A DNA stretch of 64,000 bases, from assembly GCF_028561565.1 (NCBI RefSeq), contig NZ_JAQQTE010000022.1, forward strand, positions 374,329 to 438,328, in the 5' to 3' direction. This document shows, one piece after another, positions 16,563 through 24,795 of the stretch. The DNA is from Gilvibacter sediminis. GTDB lineage: Bacteria; Bacteroidota; Bacteroidia; Flavobacteriales; Flavobacteriaceae. The position numbers and the translations under genes were made by a program. The notes under the pieces were generated by a model. That model saw only the letters and a program-made list of their open reading frames with translations. It made no database searches and was not told the origin of the DNA. Positions within the stretch are counted from its first letter, which is position 1; every line of letters begins with the position of its first letter.

Positions 16563-17698
16563 GCGAACTACCCAAAATATGGCTGTCTTCTCCGCACATG
16601 GGAGGAACAGAACAGAATTATGTCAACGAGGCCTTTGCCCAGAATTGGATTGCTCCTTTGGGACCCAACGTAAATGGTTTTGAACAGGCGATTGAAGATT
16701 ATTTAGGTCCTGGAAATCACGCGGCCTGTTTATCATCAGGTACTGCTGCAATTCACTTGGCGCTATTGCATGCTGGCGTTGGAGCAGGAGATGAAGTGCT
16801 CTGCCAATCGTTCACCTTCTGCGGTACGTCAAACCCTATCATTTATCAAGGGGCAACCCCTGTATTTGTAGATTCAGAGGCCACGACTTGGAATATGAGT
16901 CCGGAACATTTGGAGACCGCCATTAAGGCAAGGATGGCAGCGGGTGTCAAGCCCAAGGCAGTATTGATGGTGCACCTTTACGGGATGCCGGCTCAAATTG
17001 ATAAGATCGAGGCCATCTGTAAGCAGTACGGCATCTTTTTGATAGAAGATGCTGCAGAGGCACTAGGTTCTAGTTATAAGGGTCGCAAGTGCGGTACTTT
17101 TGGGGATCTTTCCATTTTATCATTCAACGGAAACAAGATCATCACTACCTCTGGTGGAGGCGCTTTAGTGTGCCGTACAGAAGCGCAAAAGCAAAAAACT
17201 GTGTTCTGGGCCACTCAAGCCAGAGATCAAGCACCGCATTATCAACACTCGGAGATCGGCTATAATTACCGCATGAGTAATATCGTTGCGGGTATTGGTA
17301 GAGGGCAGATGGAGGTTTTGGACAAACACGTTGCCTTGCGCAGAAAGAACAACGAATTTTACCGCGATCTGTTCAAAGATTCAGACTTGGTGGAAGTCCT
17401 GGAGGAATCCTCAGAAGATGCCTACAGCAACCACTGGTTGTCCGCTATAATCTTTAAAAAATCCGATGATCAGCGGAATAATGAAAAATTACGTATATTT
17501 TTGCAAGCAAATAACATAGAAAGCAGACCTTTGTGGAAGCCTATGCACCTACAGCCGGTTTTTGACGGAGCCTTATTTTATGGCGACGGCACTGCGGAAG
17601 AGTTATTTAAAAAAGGATTGTGCATGCCTTCTGGTTCCAATTTGACTGATGCTGACAGGGACCGGATAAAAAAGGCGATACTTCAATTTATGGAGTAG
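16559..17698 (+). CDS. PLP-dependent sugar aminotransferase (DegT/DnrJ/EryC1/StrS, PglE-like)
   Basis: This 379-residue aminotransferase opens with the IWLSSPHMGGTEQNYVNEAF pattern typical of PglE-like UDP-4-keto-sugar aminotransferases. PLP-site features are SSGTAAIHLAL (about residues 60-70), EDAAEALGSSYKG (about 163-175) and the Schiff-base lysine K193 in SFNGNKIITTSGGG. It should use glutamate to aminate C4 of the UDP-4-keto-6-deoxy-GlcNAc made by the PglF-like dehydratase encoded next. The start overlaps the previous stop by 4 bases (ATGA). No PglD-type acetyltransferase gene is in the window, so the final state of the 4-amino group is open. Confidence 0.88.
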   Translation: MSELPKIWLSSPHMGGTEQNYVNEAFAQNWIAPLGPNVNGFEQAIEDYLGPGNHAACLSSGTAAIHLALLHAGVGAGDEVLCQSFTFCGTSNPIIYQGATPVFVDSEATTWNMSPEHLETAIKARMAAGVKPKAVLMVHLYGMPAQIDKIEAICKQYGIFLIEDAAEALGSSYKGRKCGTFGDLSILSFNGNKIITTSGGGALVCRTEAQKQKTVFWATQARDQAPHYQHSEIGYNYRMSNIVAGIGRGQMEVLDKHVALRRKNNEFYRDLFKDSDLVEVLEESSEDAYSNHWLSAIIFKKSDDQRNNEKLRIFLQANNIESRPLWKPMHLQPVFDGALFYGDGTAEELFKKGLCMPSGSNLTDADRDRIKKAILQFME

Positions 17699-17713
17699 CA
17701 ACAGCATGCGAGT

Positions 17714-19750
17714 ATGGCAGGAAAATTACGTAACGCGCTTCAAATCATTCTTTCCTCTAAGGATAATGCATTAGACGTTAGAAGTCTAAAGTATTTACCG
17801 AGATGGTGCGTACTACTTATTGACACATTTTTATTGGTTTGTTCTATTGTCCTTACGGCAATAGTCTTGAAAGATCTTCAAATCCAGTATTTACCTTTAT
17901 TGAGTGCTACCCAGCAGATTTTAATGGTCGTCGGAGTGCATTTTGGCTTTATGCTGCTCTTTAAGACCTATGCGGGCTTGGTACGACACAGCTCTTACAT
18001 GGATGCCTTAAAACTGTTGTTAGCCTCTGTAAGCACTTTTGGGGCGCTTATGGTGATCAACTATTCCATGGTAGCCATGAAAGGGGAGAAGATCTTCTTG
18101 AATTCTTCTTTGGTACTTTATCTATTTTTCTCCTTTACCTTTTTATTCTTATTCCGATTGGCGGTGAAGCAACTCTACGAGTATTTCAAAATTGCTCAAA
18201 AAGGGGAAGAAATGGAGAAAGCGGTGATCATCGGTATTGATGAGAATGCCATCTCAATCGCAGCCGCTTTGGATATTGAACATCCGCAGCGTTTTCAAAT
18301 TCAAGGTTTTGTAGCAACGCGCAGTATCAACAAGCGCCTTCAGATACTTGGAAAACCTGTTGAGAAGCTACAGTCTAAGGTTAGTGATCACATACAAAGG
18401 CTCAATGCTACGGCGGTAATTATGTCGGGTAGTGATCTTTCCGCAAATCAGAAATTTGCTATCGTTGAAGATTGTTTAGAACACGATATCAAGGTTTACA
18501 ATTCTCCATTGGTTTTAGACTGGAGTGAGAATAAATCGGTAGCCAATCAGGTAAAAAATCTGCAGATTGAAGATCTTCTGGAGCGCGAACCTATCGTGCT
18601 GCACAATGACGACAAGATCAAGCAGCTCAGCAATAAAACCATTCTGGTAACTGGAGGTGCGGGGTCTATAGGAAGCGAGATCGTGCGCCAATTGGCCAAA
18701 TTCAACCCTAAATTGGTTTTGGTGTTAGATCAAGCAGAAACACCACTGCATAACCTTCAATTGGAGCTACAGGCCAATCACCCAGATTTAAACATTAAGT
18801 GTTTGATCTGTGATGTGGCTAATAGAAATCGTTTAGGCGTTTTCTTTAAGAAATACAGTATTGACGTGATCTATCACGCGGCGGCCTACAAGCACGTACC
18901 GCTTATGGAAGATAATTCACCAGAGGCTGTGATCACCAATGTATACGGAACCAAAAATTTGGCCGATCTAGCTGTGTTGAATAAGGTGAAGCGTTTTGTA
19001 ATGGTTTCTACAGACAAGGCTGTGAATCCAAGTAATGTCATGGGAGCTTCCAAACGCGCAGCAGAGATGTACGTGCAGTCGCGCAATTATTATGTAAATA
19101 GTGAAGGCAATTCTCCTGAAACAAAATTTATTACTACCCGTTTCGGAAACGTCCTAGGATCCAACGGAAGTGTAGTGCCGCTGTTTAAAAAGCAGATTGA
19201 AAAAGGAGGCCCCGTAACGATTACTCACCCCGATATCATTCGTTATTTCATGACCATTCCTGAGGCGTGCCAATTGGTATTAGAGGCTGGCGCTATGGGA
19301 CAGGGAGGAGAGATCTACATCTTTGATATGGGCGAACCCGTTAAGATCATGGATCTTGCTAAAAAGATGATCAAATTGGCAGGCTATGAGCCTGATAAAG
19401 AGATTGCCATAAAGATCACAGGCCTGCGTCCGGGAGAAAAGCTTTACGAAGAACTGATCAGTGATTCGTCTCGAGCGCTTCCTACGCATCATGAGAAAAT
19501 ACTTATCGCGAAGGATGTCATCAAGGACTTTGACATTGTAAGCACTAAGGTGAATAAGATCATTGAAGCGGCGTTAAGGCACGATGATAACAGTGTGGTG
19601 ACTAAAATGAAGGCCTTAGTTCCTGAGTTTATTAGCAAGAACTCCGACTTTGAATGTTTAGATCTCAGTGATCAGGACATGACAGATCTCAAGGAAACTA
19701 AAGTTGATCAACCAGAGATTGTCGCACCAGAGGTGCTACAGAAAAAATAA
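17714..19750 (+). CDS. Membrane UDP-GlcNAc 4,6-dehydratase (PglF/CapD/FlaA1 type)
   Basis: This 678-residue protein has four N-terminal transmembrane helices (within about residues 30-150) and a Rossmann-like middle segment (about 165-260). The C-terminal SDR dehydratase domain carries TGGAGSIGSEIVRQL (about 313-327), HAAAYKHVPLMEDNS (about 387-401) and STDKAVNPSNVMGASKRAAE (about 431-450). The Met-x3-Lys active site is normal for PglF/WbpM proteins. It converts UDP-GlcNAc to UDP-2-acetamido-2,6-dideoxy-4-keto-glucose with retention at C5, supplying the adjacent aminotransferase. The C-terminal tail of about 60 residues after the SDR domain is acidic and not recognised. The start lies 15 bases after the aminotransferase gene. 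Confidence 0.9.
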   Translation: MAGKLRNALQIILSSKDNALDVRSLKYLPRWCVLLIDTFLLVCSIVLTAIVLKDLQIQYLPLLSATQQILMVVGVHFGFMLLFKTYAGLVRHSSYMDALKLLLASVSTFGALMVINYSMVAMKGEKIFLNSSLVLYLFFSFTFLFLFRLAVKQLYEYFKIAQKGEEMEKAVIIGIDENAISIAAALDIEHPQRFQIQGFVATRSINKRLQILGKPVEKLQSKVSDHIQRLNATAVIMSGSDLSANQKFAIVEDCLEHDIKVYNSPLVLDWSENKSVANQVKNLQIEDLLEREPIVLHNDDKIKQLSNKTILVTGGAGSIGSEIVRQLAKFNPKLVLVLDQAETPLHNLQLELQANHPDLNIKCLICDVANRNRLGVFFKKYSIDVIYHAAAYKHVPLMEDNSPEAVITNVYGTKNLADLAVLNKVKRFVMVSTDKAVNPSNVMGASKRAAEMYVQSRNYYVNSEGNSPETKFITTRFGNVLGSNGSVVPLFKKQIEKGGPVTITHPDIIRYFMTIPEACQLVLEAGAMGQGGEIYIFDMGEPVKIMDLAKKMIKLAGYEPDKEIAIKITGLRPGEKLYEELISDSSRALPTHHEKILIAKDVIKDFDIVSTKVNKIIEAALRHDDNSVVTKMKALVPEFISKNSDFECLDLSDQDMTDLKETKVDQPEIVAPEVLQKK

Positions 19751-19760
19751 TCCAGAACTC

Positions 19761-21119
19761 ATGCGTTTAAATCTGCCTAAAACCTCAATGCTCGGGGTAT
19801 TTTTGCTTTGTTTCTCAACCTTGATTGCGCAAGAGTACAACTATGAAGCAACTGCTGGAGCCAGTATATTCAGAAGCAGCCAACAAAACTTACCTTTTTG
19901 GATGCAAGCCAATACTAACGGTGCAGTTGATAGGGAAACCAATTTCCTAATAGACGGTGGATTGTCCGGAAACCTAAGACTCAATAACGGTTGGGTGCTA
20001 TCTGCCAAAGCCAGTTTGTTTTATCGTGATGAAGTCCCTGATGAACTGCAACGCGATGAATTATATGCACAACTGGATACACCTTGGCTGTCTGTAGTTG
20101 TGGGTTCACGTAGAAATGAAGATCGATTTGAAGGTTTAGGCCTCGTTCAAGATAACTTTTTACTCAGCGGTAATGCCAGAGCACTTCCGGGAATCTTGGT
20201 GGAAGCCCCAACACCACAACGAATTTTTAAAGGAGTCGCTTTGGATTGGGGGATCGGACACTATGAGCTCAATGATGACCGCTTCGTGGATGACGCCATG
20301 TTGCATTTTAAACGATTGGCTGCTGTGATCAATTTAAGCCCAAGAACCACGTTAAAAGCGGGAATTCAGCATTACGCGCAATGGGGTGGTAACTCTCCAG
20401 AACGCGGCGAACAACCATCTGGCTTCTCAGATTTTATTGACATTTTTTTTGCCAGTCAAGGAAGCGATGCTGCTTCAGATACCGATAGAGCCAATGCGCT
20501 AGGGAACCATTTAGGATTATACGAACTTGAAGTCAATCACCGCACCACCTACGGGAATTTGCGCTTTTATCACTCACACCCTTTTGAGGACGGTTCGGGT
20601 ACTCGTTTAAAGAATTTTCCAGATGGTATTTGGGGTTTTTATTATGACCCCAATACAGAAGACTACACCAGTCTCTTTAAAGGTTTGGTGGTGGAGTATT
20701 TCCAAACTACAGATCAAAGCGGAGCCACTGGTGACGCGGGTAGGGATAATTATTTTAGAAGTGGCGTTTACCGCTCCGGATGGACCTATGACGGAAACAT
20801 TTTAGGATTGCCTTTTATTACAATGGATGAAACTGGTTTGGAGATTGCCAACAACCGCGTTAGAGGAATCCATTTGGGTTTAAGCGCGGGTAGAGGTTCT
20901 TGGTTGGTCTATACCAAGGCTACTGCCTGGGAGAACTTTGGATCTTTTAGATTGGACAATAGAATTGATCCTCCACAGCAGATCCTCAATACTTTTGTCG
21001 GTTTTCAGTACGACTTTAAAAAGTACGGCAAACTAAACCTTCAGGCGGCTGCAGACTGGGGAGACGGCTTTAGAGACACCTATGGAGTTAGTCTAGGGTA
21101 TCGCATTTCCGTTCAATAA
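19761..21119 (+). CDS. Wzi-family capsule assembly outer-membrane protein
   Basis: This 452-residue protein has a signal peptide (about residues 1-22: LPKTSMLGVFLLCFSTLIAQ). Alternating amphipathic strands typical of an outer-membrane beta barrel run to the last residues (YGVSLGYRISVQ). The start FRSSQQNLPFWMQANTNGAV and internal RNEDRFEGLGLVQDNFLLSGNARALPG fit the Wzi/CapsuleAssemblyWzi family, whose members help attach capsule to the outer membrane or serve as carbohydrate-binding porins. The ATG at 19761 was chosen because the longer reading frame back to 19704 lies inside the dehydratase gene and would hide the signal peptide. It is the last gene of the polysaccharide operon and is followed by two hairpin terminators. 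Confidence 0.82.
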   Translation: MRLNLPKTSMLGVFLLCFSTLIAQEYNYEATAGASIFRSSQQNLPFWMQANTNGAVDRETNFLIDGGLSGNLRLNNGWVLSAKASLFYRDEVPDELQRDELYAQLDTPWLSVVVGSRRNEDRFEGLGLVQDNFLLSGNARALPGILVEAPTPQRIFKGVALDWGIGHYELNDDRFVDDAMLHFKRLAAVINLSPRTTLKAGIQHYAQWGGNSPERGEQPSGFSDFIDIFFASQGSDAASDTDRANALGNHLGLYELEVNHRTTYGNLRFYHSHPFEDGSGTRLKNFPDGIWGFYYDPNTEDYTSLFKGLVVEYFQTTDQSGATGDAGRDNYFRSGVYRSGWTYDGNILGLPFITMDETGLEIANNRVRGIHLGLSAGRGSWLVYTKATAWENFGSFRLDNRIDPPQQILNTFVGFQYDFKKYGKLNLQAAADWGDGFRDTYGVSLGYRISVQ

Positions 21120-21120
21120 A

Positions 21121-21152
21121 AAAAGCCACCTCCTTTTTAAGAGGTGACTTTT
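21121..21152 (+). terminator. Rho-independent terminator after the polysaccharide operon
   Basis: AAAAGCCACCTC (21121-21132) and GAGGTGACTTTT (21141-21152) form a 12-bp stem with one mismatch and an 8-base loop. A-rich left and T-rich right arms let it act in both directions. It starts right at the stop of the Wzi gene. Confidence 0.75.
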
Positions 21153-21153
21153 C

Positions 21154-21200
21154 AAGACCGAATTCCGGTAATTGAGGCTATGAAGAGCTTCGGTCTTTTT
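21154..21200 (+). terminator. Second hairpin, perfect 9-bp stem with T-run
   Basis: AAGACCGAA (21154-21162) pairs perfectly with TTCGGTCTT (21189-21197), followed by TTT. The loop is 26 bases. It lies between the Wzi gene and the convergent acidic lipoprotein gene and probably backs up the first terminator. Confidence 0.6.
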
Positions 21201-21218
21201 CAACCAAACATAATTGCA

Positions 21219-21719
21219 TCAGTTTTTCTCAAAGGTGAGGTATTCAATACTTCCATCACCACCGCTAATATCAATCAGTTCAATGCGGGTATCTGTTCTT
21301 GATACAATATCCCAATCATCAGAAAGTTCTTCAAAATCAGCTGGTGAAGCAAAGAAGATATTAAAGTCTACATCATCAGAGTCATCAGAGCCGTCATCAT
21401 CAGAAGAATCACTGGAAGAACTGTCTACAGTCACAGACCAAGTTCCGGTTACGGTATTGGAGCTATTTGTGGCTGTAAGCATCCCATCACTTCCAAAAGT
21501 GAATGAGTAGCCGTTGTAATCACTGGTTTCGTTTTGTCCATTGTCTTCGTATCGACTTACGCGCCAGGTTCCAGAGGAGGCAGTGTTTCTGAGTTCTTCT
21601 GCCAAAAGATTCGCGGCAGCATTGTTGTTATTATTGTTGTTGTCGTCTTCGCTGCAGCTAACTGTAGTAAGTGCTACTACAGCTAGAAGGGCGAATAGTG
21701 AGGATTTAATTGTTTTCAT
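21219..21719 (-). CDS. Acidic lipoprotein, single lipocalin-like domain
   Basis: This 166-residue lipoprotein has signal KSSLFALLAVVALTTVSC with the lipobox Cys near residue 19, followed by SEDD, an acidic start consistent with a Bacteroidota surface-export signal, and a run of seven Asn. One globular domain follows: TWRVSRYEDNG, YSFTFGSDGMLTATNSSN, TGTWSV, and the ending IELIDISGGDGSIEYLTF. This is similar to lipocalin-like or META-type beta-barrel repeats. A Ser/Asp-rich insert (SSSSDSSDDDGSDDSDD) sits in the middle. The ATG at 21719 was chosen because it begins the signal peptide. The same domain occurs in the next gene, whose last residues IRLRDISGGDGTEDLLTFG are clearly related. Function unknown. 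Confidence 0.75.
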   Translation of the reverse strand: MKTIKSSLFALLAVVALTTVSCSEDDNNNNNNNAAANLLAEELRNTASSGTWRVSRYEDNGQNETSDYNGYSFTFGSDGMLTATNSSNTVTGTWSVTVDSSSSDSSDDDGSDDSDDVDFNIFFASPADFEELSDDWDIVSRTDTRIELIDISGGDGSIEYLTFEKN

Positions 21720-21751
21720 GATATAAATTGTTAGTTTGTTTTTGTTCTGAA

Positions 21752-23203
21752 TTAGTCGCAAGTTGTCGCTTCACGGCCAAAAGTTAAAAGGTCTTCAGTC
21801 CCGTCACCGCCACTGATATCGCGCAGTCTAATCACGTTCTCGTCAAATTCAATGACCTCCCAATCGTCAAGGATCTCATCAAAAGGGAAGGCTTCTCCAA
21901 AGTCGAGAAAAAGGTCCAGTCCGGTGTCGTCATTAATGATATCCCATTCCCCTTCTACAGTCTCGTCTCCTGCTACAGCTACGGCAGTGCCATCGGCACC
22001 AAATTCAAAGGTGTACTCGCAGAATAAGTTGGTCTCGTCCACATCATCAAAGTAGTTGGTTACGAACCAAGCTCCGTCCGTTAAAACAGCCGCTAATGCT
22101 TCTGCCTCTGGGTCTGGATCGCCACCACCGGAACCTTCACAGTCGCTCTCAAAGCGCAAGCGATCGTCTCCAAGTCTAAGGTCTATCTCGAATTCCCCCG
22201 GAGCATCATCGATCTCGTGTAAGATCCAATTGGCATTAAAATCTGGTAGCTCTGGAATATCTATCTCTACCGTGATCGCTTCACCAGAACCTGTGCTGCC
22301 CCAAGACCCTATAAATTCGTCTGTATCATTTTCTACAAGGATCTCACCACTTTCTGTGAAAGTGAAGAGGTATCCGTCATAGCTATCTTCAAGGTCAGCA
22401 TCGTCAATCTCTAGTTTGTCAACAAACCAAGGAGAACAGCCCGTAATTAGATCAACTAGATCATCGGTAGTGCAGTCTTCACAATCGTCGTCATCATAAT
22501 CGTAGTCGTCGTCTTCATCGCAGGCATCCTCAGCCTCTTCAATAACATCTTCTAATTGCTCCAGATCTTCAATGACTACCGTGGTGCCATCAGCAAGTAC
22601 AATACTGATTGGGAATTCGATATTAACCACATCGCCTTCTTCAATAAGTTCTAAGAATTCGTAAAGTTGCTCATCGTTCTCAATGACAACGGTCTCTAAT
22701 TCCTCAGTTACCGGGTTGAAGATCGTGGCGGTGATTGGATAAACAAAATCCAAGCATTCAATGTCAGGATCGGTCTCTCCCTCATCGGGACAGGTAAGGG
22801 CTAAGGCCAAGAATTCTTCAATAGAATTCAAGGTTACCTCCGTATAGTCTGAAAGCGTTACCGTAATCGGGAAAACAATTTCCACGGTGTCCGTGTCGTC
22901 ATCAGACTCGTCTAAAATATCTTCTATAAGCTCATAATCAGCTTCGGTGTTTACAGTTACCTCGATACCGTTCACGATAACGGTCACAGGCAGATTCACC
23001 GTGAAGCAGTTGGCGCTGTCTATAATATTGTCTAGAGAACCGTCACTCAAACTAACGCGTTGCATCAATCCAGCAACAACACTATTGGCTTCTAGGGTTT
23101 CTTCATTATTAGGGTTGATCACTTCTGATTCCTCCGTGCGACATGATGTGAGGAGCAGGGCGCTCATCAAAATCATCAATACGGGCAGTTTAAGTAGTTT
23201 CAT
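21752..23203 (-). CDS. Large acidic repeat lipoprotein
   Basis: This 483-residue lipoprotein has signal LLKLPVLMILMSALLLTSC. The mature part holds four copies of a roughly 45-residue beta/alpha unit built on (V/I)xFPI(T/S)xxLxDxTxVxxxxxEE, for example VEIVFPITVTLSDYTEVTLN and VNIEFPISIVLADGTTVVIE. An extreme Asp/Glu/Tyr run (EDDDYDYDDDDCEDC) follows, then two domains related to the one in the neighbouring small lipoprotein (about residues 270-365 and 380-480). The protein is very acidic and contains several Cys. It starts at the ATG at 23203, divergent from the ECF sigma gene. Acidic surface lipoproteins beside a TonB receptor could bind cations or a cationic ligand, but this is inference. 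Confidence 0.75.
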   Translation of the reverse strand: MKLLKLPVLMILMSALLLTSCRTEESEVINPNNEETLEANSVVAGLMQRVSLSDGSLDNIIDSANCFTVNLPVTVIVNGIEVTVNTEADYELIEDILDESDDDTDTVEIVFPITVTLSDYTEVTLNSIEEFLALALTCPDEGETDPDIECLDFVYPITATIFNPVTEELETVVIENDEQLYEFLELIEEGDVVNIEFPISIVLADGTTVVIEDLEQLEDVIEEAEDACDEDDDYDYDDDDCEDCTTDDLVDLITGCSPWFVDKLEIDDADLEDSYDGYLFTFTESGEILVENDTDEFIGSWGSTGSGEAITVEIDIPELPDFNANWILHEIDDAPGEFEIDLRLGDDRLRFESDCEGSGGGDPDPEAEALAAVLTDGAWFVTNYFDDVDETNLFCEYTFEFGADGTAVAVAGDETVEGEWDIINDDTGLDLFLDFGEAFPFDEILDDWEVIEFDENVIRLRDISGGDGTEDLLTFGREATTCD

Positions 23204-23330
23204 TTTCTGTTTCTTTAATGGCCGATTTGGCGTGGTTTGTAAAGTAAACAACCCAATTGAAAAAAATCCTGACATTTGTCCTGATTCTTTTGAAATTAAT
23301 TTTTCTACCTTTAGCTAAACACCACAGGAC

Positions 23331-23855
23331 TTGGCAAAAAACCTTCATAAAGATGTATGTGAATCTGCAGTATTTGAGCGGCTTTATCGCACCTTGAGTA
23401 AGGATGTACACAATTTTCTTTACTATAAATTCGGAGCCGTTGCAGAACCTGCAGACAAAACTCAGGAGGCCTTTATTAAGCTTTGGGAGAACTGTAAAAA
23501 GGTGACTCCAGACAAGGCGAAAGCTTTTTTGTTTACCACAGCTTCTAACTTGATGCTAAATAGCTTGAAACACAAGAAGGTGGTTTTAAAGCATCAGCAG
23601 CAAAGCGTCCCAAAACACACTAATGAAGACCCGGAATTTATTATGCGTTCTGCGGAATATTACGAGCGCTACAAGCAGGTTTTGGCTTCTTTAACAGAAG
23701 AGCAGCGCGTTGCATTTACTTTGAGTAAGATAGAAGGTAAGAAGCAAGCAGAGATCGCAGAGCTTTTAGGGGTGACTAAAAAAGTAGTGGAGTATAGAAT
23801 TTATTCGGCTTTTGCCGTTTTAAAGGAACAGTTGGAAAATTTTAGAACAAAATAA
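23331..23855 (+). CDS. ECF-type RNA polymerase sigma factor
   Basis: This 174-residue sigma-70-family protein has region 2 around residues 14-75 (FERLYRTLSKDVHNFLYYKFG, then EAFIKLWENC) and region 4 around 118-170 (LTEEQRVAFTLSKIEGKKQA, then EIAELLGVTKKVVEYRIYSA), the helix-turn-helix that reads the -35-like element. Size and the FecR gene directly downstream identify an ECF sigma of the FecI-like type controlled from the cell surface. The start is TTG at 23331; no ATG precedes region 2. A TACCTTTA box (TAnnTTTG with one mismatch) lies about 20 bases upstream. Confidence 0.9.
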   Translation: MAKNLHKDVCESAVFERLYRTLSKDVHNFLYYKFGAVAEPADKTQEAFIKLWENCKKVTPDKAKAFLFTTASNLMLNSLKHKKVVLKHQQQSVPKHTNEDPEFIMRSAEYYERYKQVLASLTEEQRVAFTLSKIEGKKQAEIAELLGVTKKVVEYRIYSAFAVLKEQLENFRTK

Positions 23856-23904
23856 TCAGGATTTTTTGCCTGTGGGTTGTTACTCCTATAGATGAGCAAG
23901 AACT

Positions 23905-24795
23905 ATGGATGAAAAACTACTACATAAATGGTTGAATGACGACCTCACCGAGCAGGAGCTAAAGCAGGTCGAGCAAGATCCGGAGTATGGCTATTACAAG
24001 GCCTTACTTGCGGATGCAAAGGCTTTTAAAGCTGATCAATTTTCTCAGCCAAAGGATTTTGAAGAAGTACTTGCAGCCTTGCCCAAAAAGGAGGGCGGTA
24101 GGCTTCAATACCTAAGGCCTCTAATGCGAATTGCCGCGATCTTGGTCATTGCATTAGGGGTGTATTTCACCCTTTTCAATGATGACAGTACCAAAGTAGC
24201 AACCGCCTTGGCAGAGCAAAAAACGGTTGTGCTCCCAGATAATTCTGAGGTAGCGTTAAACGCTGGTTCTAACCTGAGTTTTAGTGAAGACTCCTGGGCG
24301 GAGGCTCGTGAGGTACAATTGAATGGTGAGGCCTATTTTAAAGTGGCCAAGGGCCAAGTCTTTGATGTGATCTCTAAGCAAGGGAAGGTTACTGTTTTAG
24401 GAACCGAGTTCAATGTAATGGATCGTGGAGAGTTCTTTCAAGTGGTCTGTTATGAGGGCCGTGTGGCAGTGACTTATGGCGATGCTAAACAAGAATTGCT
24501 TCCCGGAGATGCCATCCGATTCTTTCAAGGAGAGGCGCGAATATTCAAAGTGAACGATTCAAGTCCTTCTTGGATCGCGAACAAATCGAGTTTTGATGCC
24601 GTCTCTGTAGCCTTGGTTTTGGATGAATTAGAACGCTATTATGAGGTAGATATCAATGCCAGCCCGTCTATCTTGAAAAGACAATTTACCGGTGCTTTTA
24701 CCCATGAGAATTTGGAGCAAGCCTTGAAACAACTAACAACCCCTTTACAGCTAACCTACACCATTAACGGAACAGCAGTAACACTGAGTGAGTAG
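23905..24795 (+). CDS. FecR-family anti-sigma factor
   Basis: This 296-residue protein has a cytoplasmic N-terminal part (residues 1-74, LLHKWLNDDLTEQELKQVE), one transmembrane helix (about 76-91, IAAILVIALGVYFTLF) and a periplasmic FecR domain (TVVLPDNSEVALNAGSNLSF, then FDVISKQGKVTVLGTEFNV). The C-terminal FDAVSVALVLDELERYYEVDI is an STN-like segment usual in Bacteroidota FecR proteins. It should hold the upstream sigma inactive until the downstream TonB-dependent receptor signals through its N-terminal domain. It ends in an 8-base overlap with that receptor gene. Confidence 0.93.
   Translation: MDEKLLHKWLNDDLTEQELKQVEQDPEYGYYKALLADAKAFKADQFSQPKDFEEVLAALPKKEGGRLQYLRPLMRIAAILVIALGVYFTLFNDDSTKVATALAEQKTVVLPDNSEVALNAGSNLSFSEDSWAEAREVQLNGEAYFKVAKGQVFDVISKQGKVTVLGTEFNVMDRGEFFQVVCYEGRVAVTYGDAKQELLPGDAIRFFQGEARIFKVNDSSPSWIANKSSFDAVSVALVLDELERYYEVDINASPSILKRQFTGAFTHENLEQALKQLTTPLQLTYTINGTAVTLSE

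Noticed and set aside
21600..21660. Trinucleotide repeat tract (AAC run encoding poly-Asn) as a phase-variable site
   Set aside because: The run is short, codes for Asn in frame, and unit-length changes would not shift the frame; it is better seen as a flexible linker.
22947..23318. Long + strand frames opposite the acidic lipoprotein genes
   Set aside because: These are antisense shadows produced by the GA-rich Asp/Glu codons of the minus-strand genes; their residues (Ser/Thr/Val-rich) have no domain pattern.
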